A stretch of 64,000 bases of DNA. Source: UBA4742 sp963785815. GTDB lineage: Bacteria > Actinomycetota > Acidimicrobiia > Acidimicrobiales > Acidimicrobilacustridaceae. The notes beneath the pieces are model-generated. The model was not told where the DNA came from. It searched no databases and saw only the letters and a list, made by a program, of their open reading frames with translations. Where the stretch lies: NCBI GenBank assembly GCA_963785815.1, contig CAWAWN010000003.1, positions 1,240,001 through 1,304,000 of the forward strand. Reading direction: 5' to 3'. The translations under genes were made by a program, and so were the position numbers. Shown here piece by piece: positions 8,981 to 15,964 of the stretch. Position 1 is the stretch's first letter. Every line of letters starts with the position of its first letter.

Positions 8981-9002
8981 CCTGACACGAGCGTCAGCAT
9001 AG
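8981..9002 (-). promoter_or_regulatory. TetR-type operator over the transporter-operon promoter
   Basis: CCTGACACGAGCGTCAGC (8981-8998) matches the perfect palindrome at 121-138 in 14 of 18 positions. Reading towards the transporter, the -10 hexamer TATGCT (9002-8997) abuts and slightly overlaps it, so the start of transcription would fall inside the operator. A leader of about 45 nt then carries the ribosome binding site of the binding-protein gene. Confidence 0.65.
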
Positions 9003-9055
9003 GACGCGCCGCGTGGTCGCGCTCGACCCTAGGTCGCTGCCGGTCGGATGTGGGC

Positions 9056-9685
9056 TCAGCTGAACAAGGCCGACGTGATGACCTCGACCAGGGTGTCGAG
9101 CAGCTCGTCGCGGGTGGCCACCACCTGCTTGGTGGTGGCGTAGTAGTTGAACCGCTCGACCATCATCATGAGGGCCAGGCCGGCGACGGTGGGGTCGAGC
9201 TTGGCGCGCCGCGGCGGGCGGATGTTTCGGGCCATGGCCGCCGTCATCACGCCGAGCACGGTGTCGCCCTGCTCGCCCACGGCGTCGCCCGACAGCTCGG
9301 TCTCGGTCCAGCTGCGGATCACCGGGCCGGACCGCTCGTACAGGTCGGCGAAGCGATCCAACCAGTCGCGCAGCTCGAGCCGACCCGCCGCCGAGTCGGT
9401 GATCACCGGCAGCTCCTCCACCAGCGCGGTCAGGTCGGCCCCGACCTGCGCCACCAGCTGGTCGAACAGGTCCTCCTTGGACGCGAAGTACAGGTAGAAG
9501 GTGCCGTGGCTGGAGTGGGCGGCGGCGACGATGTCGTCCACCCGGGCCGCGTGGTAGCCCTTGCGGGCCAGCACGGTGGCGCCGGCCTGGAGCAGCCGGG
9601 CACGCGTGCGCTGCCCCCGGGCCCGCAGCACCCGACCGTCGGCCATGCGGGCCGGCCCGGGCGCGAGGTCGTCGGCCGTGCTCAT
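9056..9685 (-). CDS. TetR family transcriptional regulator
   Basis: A 209-residue regulator. The N-terminal TetR helix-turn-helix is clear: RARLLQAGATVLARKGYHAARVDDIVAAA followed by HGTFYLYFASKEDLF (residues about 25-72). The C-terminal 130 residues are the variable ligand-binding domain. The ATG at 9685 is preferred; a GTG 9 nt upstream is an alternative. It is divergent from the acyl-CoA synthetase, and one of three matching palindromes lies between them. By analogy with FadR-like and KstR-like TetR repressors of actinobacteria, an acyl-CoA or the transported acid is the likely inducer (inference). Confidence 0.9.
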   Translation of the reverse strand: MSTADDLAPGPARMADGRVLRARGQRTRARLLQAGATVLARKGYHAARVDDIVAAAHSSHGTFYLYFASKEDLFDQLVAQVGADLTALVEELPVITDSAAGRLELRDWLDRFADLYERSGPVIRSWTETELSGDAVGEQGDTVLGVMTAAMARNIRPPRRAKLDPTVAGLALMMMVERFNYYATTKQVVATRDELLDTLVEVITSALFS

Positions 9686-9712
9686 CCCCGTCACGCTAGT
9701 CGGGACGCGATT

Positions 9713-9736
9713 CCTGACACGGGCGTCACCTAGAGT
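9713..9736 (+). promoter_or_regulatory. TetR-type operator and -10 of the acyl-CoA synthetase promoter
   Basis: CCTGACACGGGCGTCACC (9713-9730) is the third copy of the palindrome. It directly abuts the -10 hexamer TAGAGT (9731-9736), which is 8 nt before the ATG of the synthetase. Bound repressor would cover the -35/spacer region. The site also lies 28 nt upstream of the divergent tetR start, so autoregulation is likely. Confidence 0.7.
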
Positions 9737-9744
9737 GGCCGGCG

Positions 9745-11511
9745 ATGTCGCCCACCGCTCCCGCCCCGGGTCAGGCCCCCATGCCGGCCCCCGATGCGCC
9801 CTCGATGCTGCGGCGCAACGCCACCGATCCTGATCGGGCCGACCGCCCCGCGCTGCGGTTCGGCGACCAGACCTGGACCCACCGCCAGTTCGTGGCCGAG
9901 TCCATGCGGTGGGGCAACCTCTGGCTGGCCCACCGCCCCACCGACGCCGCCTCCGTGGCCACCAGTCGGCCCACGCACGTGGGCGTGCTGTCGGACAACA
10001 CGCCCGACTACCTGTTCGCCTTCGGGGGTGCCGCCTTCGCCGGGGCCACGGTGGTGGGGCTCAACCCGACGCGGGTGGGGGAGCACCTGCGGCGCGACAT
10101 CGACCACACCGACGTGGACGTGATCCTCACCGAACCGTCCCACCTCGACGACCTCGCCGGGCTCGACCTGGGCGATCGCCCGGTGATCGTGTCGCACCGC
10201 TTCGCCGACGGCGCGAGCGCCGCGGGCGGGGCCCGGACCGGCGACCTCGACCTGGAGGCGGCCCTGTCCGGCGTGGCCGGCGACGACCCCCAGGTGGCCG
10301 TGTCGCCCGACGACCGGTGGGCCCTCATCTTCACCTCGGGCACCTCCGGCGCGCCCAAGGCCGTCATCTGCACCCAGCGGCGGTTGCTGGTCACCGGCAG
10401 CCGCATGGCCACCATGTTGGGCATCGGCCCCGACGACGTGGGCTACGTGGCCATGCCCCTGTTCCACTCCAACGCCGTGATGGTCGGGTGGGCCCCGTCC
10501 ATCGTGGCCGGCGCCTCGGTGGGCCTGGCCCGCAAGTTCAGCGTGTCGGGTTGGCTCCCCGACATCCGCCGCTACGGCGCCACCTGGTTCAACTACACGG
10601 GCAAGCCCCTGTCGTACCTGGTCACGTCACCTGCCCGGCCCGACGACGCCGACAACACGCTGCGGGTGGCCTTCGGCAACGAGGGGGCCCCGCAGGTGCT
10701 GGACCAGTTCGCCCGGCGCTTCGGCGTCGAGGTGATCGACGCCTTCGGCTCCACCGAGGGAGGGATCGCCGTCGAACGCGAGGCCGCCACCCGGCCGGGG
10801 TCCATGGGTCGGGCCGGGCCCTCCATCCGGGTGGTCGACGAGCAGGGCCACGAGTGCCCTCCGGCCAGCTACGACGACCAGGGGGTGCTGGCCAACGCCG
10901 ACACCTGCGTGGGGGAGATCGTCAACACGGCGGGCGCCGGGCCCTTCGAGGGCTACTACAACAACCCCGAGGCCACCGACAAGGCCACCCGCCAGGGGTG
11001 GTACTGGTCCGGCGACCTGGGCTACCTCGACGACGAGCGCAACCTCTTCTTCGCCGGTCGCACGGCCGAGTGGATCCGGGTGGACGGCGAGAACTTCCCG
11101 GCCGGGCCCATCGCCGACGCCATCAGCCAGCACCCGGACGTGGTGGTGGCGGTGGCCTACGGGGTGCCCGACGCGGAGGCCGGCGACCAGGTCATGGTGG
11201 CGGTGGTGCTGCGCTCGGGGGCAGCGTTCCATCCCGACGCGTTCGCCCGGTGGGTGGACGACCAGACCGGCATCGGGCCCAAGTGGCGGCCGCGGTGGGT
11301 GCGGGTGGCCGCCGAGTTGCCGACCACCGGCACCAACAAGGTGGTCACCCGCACCCTGGCCCGCCAGAAGTTCCGCCTCGACCAGGTGGGTCACGACCAG
11401 CTCTGGCATCGCGACAAGGGCGAGCCCTACCGTCGCCAGGAACCCGACGACGAGCGGGCCCTGCGCGCCCGGTTCGCCGAGCTGGGCCGCGAACGCTTCT
11501 GGGAGCTGTAG
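9745..11511 (+). CDS. Acyl-CoA synthetase (AMP-forming), FadD17/FATP-like
   Basis: A 588-residue adenylate-forming enzyme that activates a carboxylic acid with ATP and CoA. The phosphate loop IFTSGTSGAPKA is near residue 197, A5-type DAFGSTEGG near 333, the aspartate motif WYWSGDLGYLD near 429, the hinge GRTAEWIRVDGENF near 442, and the catalytic Lys in TGTNKVVTRTL near 530. The ENFPAGPIADAI sequence is typical of the FATP/FadD17 branch that handles long or bulky acids. The start is leaderless behind a TetR-type operator. Its stop is 6 nt before the acyl-CoA dehydrogenase start, so the two form an operon. Confidence 0.9.
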   Translation: MSPTAPAPGQAPMPAPDAPSMLRRNATDPDRADRPALRFGDQTWTHRQFVAESMRWGNLWLAHRPTDAASVATSRPTHVGVLSDNTPDYLFAFGGAAFAGATVVGLNPTRVGEHLRRDIDHTDVDVILTEPSHLDDLAGLDLGDRPVIVSHRFADGASAAGGARTGDLDLEAALSGVAGDDPQVAVSPDDRWALIFTSGTSGAPKAVICTQRRLLVTGSRMATMLGIGPDDVGYVAMPLFHSNAVMVGWAPSIVAGASVGLARKFSVSGWLPDIRRYGATWFNYTGKPLSYLVTSPARPDDADNTLRVAFGNEGAPQVLDQFARRFGVEVIDAFGSTEGGIAVEREAATRPGSMGRAGPSIRVVDEQGHECPPASYDDQGVLANADTCVGEIVNTAGAGPFEGYYNNPEATDKATRQGWYWSGDLGYLDDERNLFFAGRTAEWIRVDGENFPAGPIADAISQHPDVVVAVAYGVPDAEAGDQVMVAVVLRSGAAFHPDAFARWVDDQTGIGPKWRPRWVRVAAELPTTGTNKVVTRTLARQKFRLDQVGHDQLWHRDKGEPYRRQEPDDERALRARFAELGRERFWEL

Positions 11512-11517
11512 CCGCCG

Positions 11518-12681
11518 ATGGACCTGTCGTTCAGCGCCGCCGAGCGCGACTTCGCCGACCAGGCCGCCGCCTGGTTCGAGACCAACCTGGCCGAGCTGGG
11601 CCTGCCCCCGCACTTCGACTCGCTCGACGAGGAGATCGCCTGGGGCGTGCGCTGGCAGGCACGGCTGGCCGAGGGCCGGTGGGTGGGCGTGCACTGGCCC
11701 GAGGCCTACGGCGGGCGCTCCGCCACCCCGGTGCAGGTGGCGCTCTACCACATGGCCTACGCCGCCTCCGGGGCGCCCCAGCCGGTGAACCGGGTGGGCA
11801 TCAACCTGGCCGGTCCCACCCTGTTGGCCCACGGCACCGAGGCGCAGAAGCAGCGCTGGCTGCCCTCGATCCTCGACGCCAGCCAGCTGTGGTGCCAGCT
11901 GTTCAGCGAACCCGATGCCGGCAGCGACCTGGCCTCGTTGCGCACCCGGGCCGAGCCGGTGGACGACGACGGCTCCGGGCGCGGGCCGGGGTGGCTGGTG
12001 TCGGGCCAGAAGGTCTGGACCAGCTACGCCCGCCAGGCCCGGTGGGGCATCTGCCTGGTGCGCACCGACCCGGAGGCCCCCAAGCACCGCGGCATCTCGT
12101 ATGTGGTGGTGGACATGACCCAGCCCGGCATCACCATCTCGCCCCTGCGCCAGATCACCGGTGAGGCCGAGTTCAACGAGGTGTTCCTCGACGAGGTGTA
12201 CGTGCCGTCCGACCAGCTGGTGGGCCAGCTCGGGCAGGGCTGGGCGGTGGCCAACACCACGCTGGCCCACGAGCGGGGCACCAACTTCCCGTTCAAGGAG
12301 CAGGTGGTGCACGAGGGGTTCCTCGACCGGCTGTGGCGCGAGGCGGCCGACGCCGGACGGCTGGACGAGGTCGAGCTGAGCGACGACCTGGCCCAGGCCT
12401 TCGTGGAGCTGCGCCTGCTGCGGTTGCACAACTGGCGCACGCTGTCCCGGCTGGGTCGGGGCCTGGAGCCCGGCGCCGAGTCGAGCTGGGTCAAGCTGGC
12501 CTGGACGGACATGACCCAGCACCTGTCGGCCACCGCCCTCGACGTGGTGGGCGCGGGCGCGCCGCTTTGGGGCGAGTGGCCCCGCCAGTGGCTGTGGTCC
12601 AAGGCGGCGTCGATCGCCGGCGGCACCTCCGAGGTGCAGAAGACCATCATCGGTGAACGGCTCCTCGGTCTGCCGCGATGA
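11518..12681 (+). CDS. Acyl-CoA dehydrogenase
   Basis: A 387-residue flavoprotein. Visible signatures are the FAD/substrate segment QLFSEPDAGSDLAS near 130, the middle-domain GEAEFNEVFLDEVYVP, and the C-terminal IAGGTSEVQKTIIGERLLGLPR that binds FAD. It would introduce the alpha-beta double bond into the acyl-CoA made by the enzyme upstream. The second half is closer to the actinobacterial FadE17/FadE26 type than to short-chain enzymes, which fits a branched or ring-containing substrate (inference). The ATG follows the synthetase stop by 6 nt. Confidence 0.9.
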   Translation: MDLSFSAAERDFADQAAAWFETNLAELGLPPHFDSLDEEIAWGVRWQARLAEGRWVGVHWPEAYGGRSATPVQVALYHMAYAASGAPQPVNRVGINLAGPTLLAHGTEAQKQRWLPSILDASQLWCQLFSEPDAGSDLASLRTRAEPVDDDGSGRGPGWLVSGQKVWTSYARQARWGICLVRTDPEAPKHRGISYVVVDMTQPGITISPLRQITGEAEFNEVFLDEVYVPSDQLVGQLGQGWAVANTTLAHERGTNFPFKEQVVHEGFLDRLWREAADAGRLDEVELSDDLAQAFVELRLLRLHNWRTLSRLGRGLEPGAESSWVKLAWTDMTQHLSATALDVVGAGAPLWGEWPRQWLWSKAASIAGGTSEVQKTIIGERLLGLPR

Positions 12682-12790
12682 GCGAGATGAGCGACGACCT
12701 GGTTGGCCCTCTGGTCGGCAAGCCTCCCGGCGGGCGCCTTCGGCATCCGGGTGTCATCGGTGGCGCGGCTGCGCCTGGCGGCTCCGCCGC

Positions 12791-13600
12791 ATGAGCGAAC
12801 CGATTGCGTCCGGGCCGTCGATCATGTCCACGTTCGGGTGGGTGACCGACGCCGAGCTCGAGCGGGTGGTGGTGCTGTCGCCGCACCTCGACGATGCCGT
12901 CATCTCCTGCGGCGCCTTCCTGTCGGCGCATCCCGGGGCGACGGTCGTCACCGTCTTCTGCGGCGTGCCGCCCTCCATCATCGATCCGCCCAACTGGTGG
13001 GCGCAGCTCTCGGGGTTCGGCCCCGGTGACGACGTGGTGGCGGCTCGCCGGGCCGAGGACGAGCGGGCCCTGGCCCGCCTGGGGGCCACGCCCGTGCACC
13101 TCGACGGCTTCCCCGAGCGCGACCTGCAGCCCGAGGAGCCCATCGCCACCGCCGACCAGGTGGCCGACGCCCTGGAGGCGGTTCTGGCTCCGCTCGATCC
13201 CACCCTGGTGCTGGTGCCCATGGGCCTGGCCAACCCCGAGCACGTGTGCGTGCACGACGCCGCCCTGCAGGTCCGGGCGCGCTGGGCGTCCACCGAGGCC
13301 GACGGCTCCGGGCCCGGGTGGATCGCCTACCAGGACATCGCCTACCACCAGATCCCGGGCCAGCTGGCGTGGCGGGTGGCCAAGCTGTTCAAGGCCGCCC
13401 TCTGGCCCACGCCGGTGGCCATGCCCACCACGGCCGACCTGGCGGCCAAGCGGGCCGCGGTGGCCGAGTACACCTCGCAGGTCAAGGCGCTGGAGGCGGA
13501 CTGGATCCTCTGGGCCCGCCTCGACGCACCCACACCCGAGCAGTTCTGGCGCCTGGCCCCGCCGCCCCCGGGCTGGGAAGCGCTGATCGACCTGATCTGA
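12791..13600 (+). CDS. PIG-L family deacetylase
   Basis: A 269-residue LmbE/PIG-L fold protein. The zinc motif LSPHLDDAVISCGAF near residue 34 keeps the His-x-Asp-Asp of the family, with Ala where many members have Glu; the third zinc His is probably in HVCVHDAALQ near 153. Relatives deacetylate N-acetylglucosamine conjugates (MshB, Mca) or other amides. With mycothiol genes elsewhere in the window, a role in a mycothiol conjugate is possible, but its position behind the acyl-CoA genes does not prove it. The ATG at 12791 was chosen because the region before it lacks protein character; an ATG 33 nt later (MSTFGW) is an alternative. Confidence 0.8.
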   Translation: MSEPIASGPSIMSTFGWVTDAELERVVVLSPHLDDAVISCGAFLSAHPGATVVTVFCGVPPSIIDPPNWWAQLSGFGPGDDVVAARRAEDERALARLGATPVHLDGFPERDLQPEEPIATADQVADALEAVLAPLDPTLVLVPMGLANPEHVCVHDAALQVRARWASTEADGSGPGWIAYQDIAYHQIPGQLAWRVAKLFKAALWPTPVAMPTTADLAAKRAAVAEYTSQVKALEADWILWARLDAPTPEQFWRLAPPPPGWEALIDLI

Positions 13601-13682
13601 TGGTCTCAGGACCCGCGCGGATAGGCACGGGGGGTGCACGAGAGGCTTCGTCCGATCCTCGCTGCGGTGCGGTCGGACACCG

Positions 13683-13772
13683 ACCGACCTCATGGGTCGG
13701 TGCGCCTATCGGCGCACCTCCTTCGCCCACGAGGCTCATCGCTCGGCGACGGGGACTCCAACCCCGTCGCCG
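13683..13772. terminator. Cluster of hairpins between convergent genes
   Basis: Three inverted repeats follow each other: ACCGACC/GGTCGGT (13683-13701), the perfect 8-bp GGTGCGCC-TATC-GGCGCACC (13699-13718), and the perfect 11-bp CGGCGACGGGG/CCCCGTCGCCG with a 7-nt loop (13744-13772). The first two overlap and could be alternatives. They lie between the PIG-L gene and the convergent Rieske gene and probably end transcription from both sides. Confidence 0.6.
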
Positions 13773-13802
13773 GTTCTGACCTGATGCTCTTCGCCGCCGA
13801 GC

Positions 13803-14639
13803 TCAGGTGACGCAGTGGGGGCCCTCGGCCTGCTGGCCGGTGGTGTCGGTGCCGATGGGCGGACCCTGGATGATGTCGCCGGTGTTGACCGTCAGCGTGC
13901 CGCCCTCCACGGTCGTCGAGAAGCGGTCCATGCCTCTGGGCGCCGGACCGCCTCGCTTCTCGCCCACGCGGCTGTACTGCGATCCGTGGCACGGGCACTC
14001 GAACCACTGGGATGTGAGGCAGGCCGGCACCCGGCAGCCCAGGTGGGGGCAAACCTGGTACACCACCGTGACCCCCGCCTCGAGGGAGTTCAGCACCGGC
14101 GGGGAGTAGACCTTCCTCGCCTTCTCGATGTCGGCCAGCGGGTACTGCGTCATCCAGAGACGGCCCTGGGCGTAGTAGTAGAAGCCGTCCCCGGCGGCGA
14201 TCTCGGAGAGGAGGTCGGTGATCTTGCCCACCTGGATGACCGAGCCGAAGCCACCCTGGGGTACGGGCCACAGGAACGCCAGCACCGATGCGCCGAACCC
14301 GGTGAGGCCGAGGGCGACGAAGGTGATCACGCCGCGGTTGAGGAACTGGCGCCGGGTGACGCCGGTGACCTCGGGGTCGGGCGGCAGGTAGACGGCCAGA
14401 TCGGTGTCGGAGGTGCGGTCGATCGGCTGGGGGCGCCGATCCCGCCCGACCGAGCGCTCGAGGTCCCGCCCGGTCGGTGCGGTGCCGGCCAGGACCGGAT
14501 GTTGCCGGTGGTCCCGCGACCGGGTCTCCCGGGAGAGGGCGCCCGTGACGGTCTCGGCGTCGCGTCGGCGCTGGGAGGCGAAGACGACGAGCGCGCCGAG
14601 CACCATGAGGGTCGGGACGGCGATGAGGAGGATGGTCAT
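13803..14639 (-). CDS. Rieske [2Fe-2S] protein (QcrA-like)
   Basis: A 278-residue membrane-anchored Rieske protein. Residues 1-20 form one membrane span; TRRQFLNRGVITFVALGL (about 93-110) is a second span with a twin-arginine look. The cluster ligands are in CPHLGC (about 196) and CPCHGS (about 213), spaced as in cytochrome bc1 Rieske subunits. No qcrB or qcrC gene is next to it, so it is either the single detached subunit of the bc1 complex or an alternative Rieske protein. A TACCGT hexamer at 14809-14814 on the minus strand could start a transcript with a leader of about 150-160 nt. Confidence 0.85.
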   Translation of the reverse strand: MTILLIAVPTLMVLGALVVFASQRRRDAETVTGALSRETRSRDHRQHPVLAGTAPTGRDLERSVGRDRRPQPIDRTSDTDLAVYLPPDPEVTGVTRRQFLNRGVITFVALGLTGFGASVLAFLWPVPQGGFGSVIQVGKITDLLSEIAAGDGFYYYAQGRLWMTQYPLADIEKARKVYSPPVLNSLEAGVTVVYQVCPHLGCRVPACLTSQWFECPCHGSQYSRVGEKRGGPAPRGMDRFSTTVEGGTLTVNTGDIIQGPPIGTDTTGQQAEGPHCVT

Positions 14640-14963
14640 GGCGCACTCCGCTCAGCAGTCGGGGTTGACCCACGACCTCCGGAGTGGTCCCGCGGCGCCC
14701 GCCGGGGGTGGCGAGCCGACGATGGCAGTCGACGTCGATGCGGCGCCTGTCCGAGGAGGCAGTGCCTCCCGATGTCACCCTGACCGGGCGGTCCCATCGA
14801 CGATTTCGACGGTAGCGCCGCCGCGGCCGGCGCGGACACCACCTCTACGGACCCTGATCGAGCGCCGAGCCAATGGGCCGTGAGGTGGGCTGGTCCCGGA
14901 TGGCTCGTCGCTCGCTCCGGGCAACGTCGGTCACACGCCTCACCCCCATCCCACAGGGGCCGC
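14640..14963. other. Intergenic region of 324 bases without a supported gene
   Basis: The region separates two minus-strand genes and has visibly lower third-position GC in every frame than real genes here. It holds a TANNNT hexamer (TACCGT, minus strand, 14814-14809) and a 53-codon minus-strand frame that ends by overlapping the Rieske ATG (ATGA), but only about two thirds of its codons end in G or C, so it was not called. It is probably the leader of the Rieske gene. Confidence 0.5.
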
Positions 14964-15779
14964 TCACCTCTGGGTCTGGATCTGCACCTGGAGGCTGGCG
15001 GGGGCCACGGCGCGCCAGGCCCCCGAGCGGGGCGTCCACCGCTGGCCGTCGAAGGTGACCACCGTGATGCCGTAGACGCTGGCGTGGCCCACCATCCAGC
15101 TGGCCACCTGCCAGCCCCGGGCCACGGACACGGGCGCGTCGAGGTTCGGCGTCCCCAACTCGAGGGCGGTGGCCTGCGACAGGTCGGGGTGCACGGCCTC
15201 GGGAGTGGCCGAGGAGCTCAGGTGGAGGTGGCAGGTGAACCCCGCCGGCACCTCGCCGGTGAGCACCGAGGCGATGACCCGGGCCTCGGCCTCCCAGTCG
15301 GCATAGGCCGACGGGGCTGCGCTGTGCTGCACCGCCTGGGCCGCGTCGGTGACCGACATCGCCTCCCAGCCGTCCACCTCGGCCAGGTGCGTGTAGAACG
15401 ACTGGGCCGCGATCCGTGGGGTCTGGATCTCGGCCGGCGTCCCCCAACCCTGAGATGGACGTTGCTGGAACAGACCTGACGAGTCGCGGTCGCCGCCGGC
15501 CAGGTTCACCAGCTCGGACTCCTGGAGGGCGGCGGCCAGGGCGATGGTCACGGCGTGGTCCGGCAGCCCCAGGCGCTCGCCCACCGCGGCGATGGTGGTG
15601 GCGTTGAGCGCCTGTTCGAGGCTCAGCCCGTAGGAGCCGGCGGGCGATGTCGCGTGACAAGGTGGACCCGGGACGGTGGCCGGGCGTCGGTGGATGATCA
15701 CCAACACCAGGAGCACCGCGGTCAGTCCGATCACCACGCCGGGCAGGGGGATCCAGCGTCGGGGGCTTCGGGGCGTCAC
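14964..15779 (-). CDS. Secreted or membrane-anchored lysozyme-like protein
   Basis: A 271-residue protein with one N-terminal membrane span (IPLPGVVIGLTAVLLVLVII). The conserved segment ALAAALQESELVNL followed by RDSSGLFQQRPSQGWGT is found in a large family of actinobacterial secreted proteins with a lytic-transglycosylase-like fold, where the Glu of QES is the candidate catalytic residue. The GTG start (VTPRSPRRW) has GGGAG 4 nt upstream; longer upstream frames overlap the divergent MFS gene and were rejected. A role in peptidoglycan remodelling is inferred from the fold only. Confidence 0.75.
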   Translation of the reverse strand: MTPRSPRRWIPLPGVVIGLTAVLLVLVIIHRRPATVPGPPCHATSPAGSYGLSLEQALNATTIAAVGERLGLPDHAVTIALAAALQESELVNLAGGDRDSSGLFQQRPSQGWGTPAEIQTPRIAAQSFYTHLAEVDGWEAMSVTDAAQAVQHSAAPSAYADWEAEARVIASVLTGEVPAGFTCHLHLSSSATPEAVHPDLSQATALELGTPNLDAPVSVARGWQVASWMVGHASVYGITVVTFDGQRWTPRSGAWRAVAPASLQVQIQTQR

Positions 15780-15907
15780 CTCGCTCCCGCCTGGGTCGGG
15801 GCCGGCGGCCCACTGCGTCCGAACATCTCGCTTCTCAGTCTGGGCCAGGCCGGGCCAGGATCGGCGTATGGCGGTCGACGACCACCGCGTGTTGGGCGGA
15901 CGACGCC

Positions 15908-15964
15908 TAGCCTGCCAGGGTGACTCACGCGGATGATCAGCCCGGCGCGCCGGATCTCCCTTGA
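15908..15964 (+). promoter_or_regulatory. MFS promoter with upstream 14-codon frame
   Basis: TAGCCT (15908-15913) is followed 6 nt later by a GTG at 15920, exactly the leaderless layout used by other genes here. The GTG frame runs only 14 codons (VTHADDQPGAPDLP) and its TGA overlaps the TTG start of the MFS gene as TTGA. Either it is a coupled leader peptide, or a one-base deletion near 15955 split the true N-terminus from the MFS gene. Confidence 0.5.

Noticed and set aside
12653..12790. N-terminal extension of the PIG-L protein in the same frame
   Set aside because: It overlaps the acyl-CoA dehydrogenase end and reads as Arg/Ser/Trp-rich non-protein; the family starts at the ATG at 12791.
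14636..14797. A 53-codon minus-strand frame behind TACCGT that overlaps the Rieske ATG as ATGA
   Set aside because: Only about two thirds of codons end in G or C, against more than 90% in real genes here, and the peptide is a Pro/Arg/Gly mix without features.
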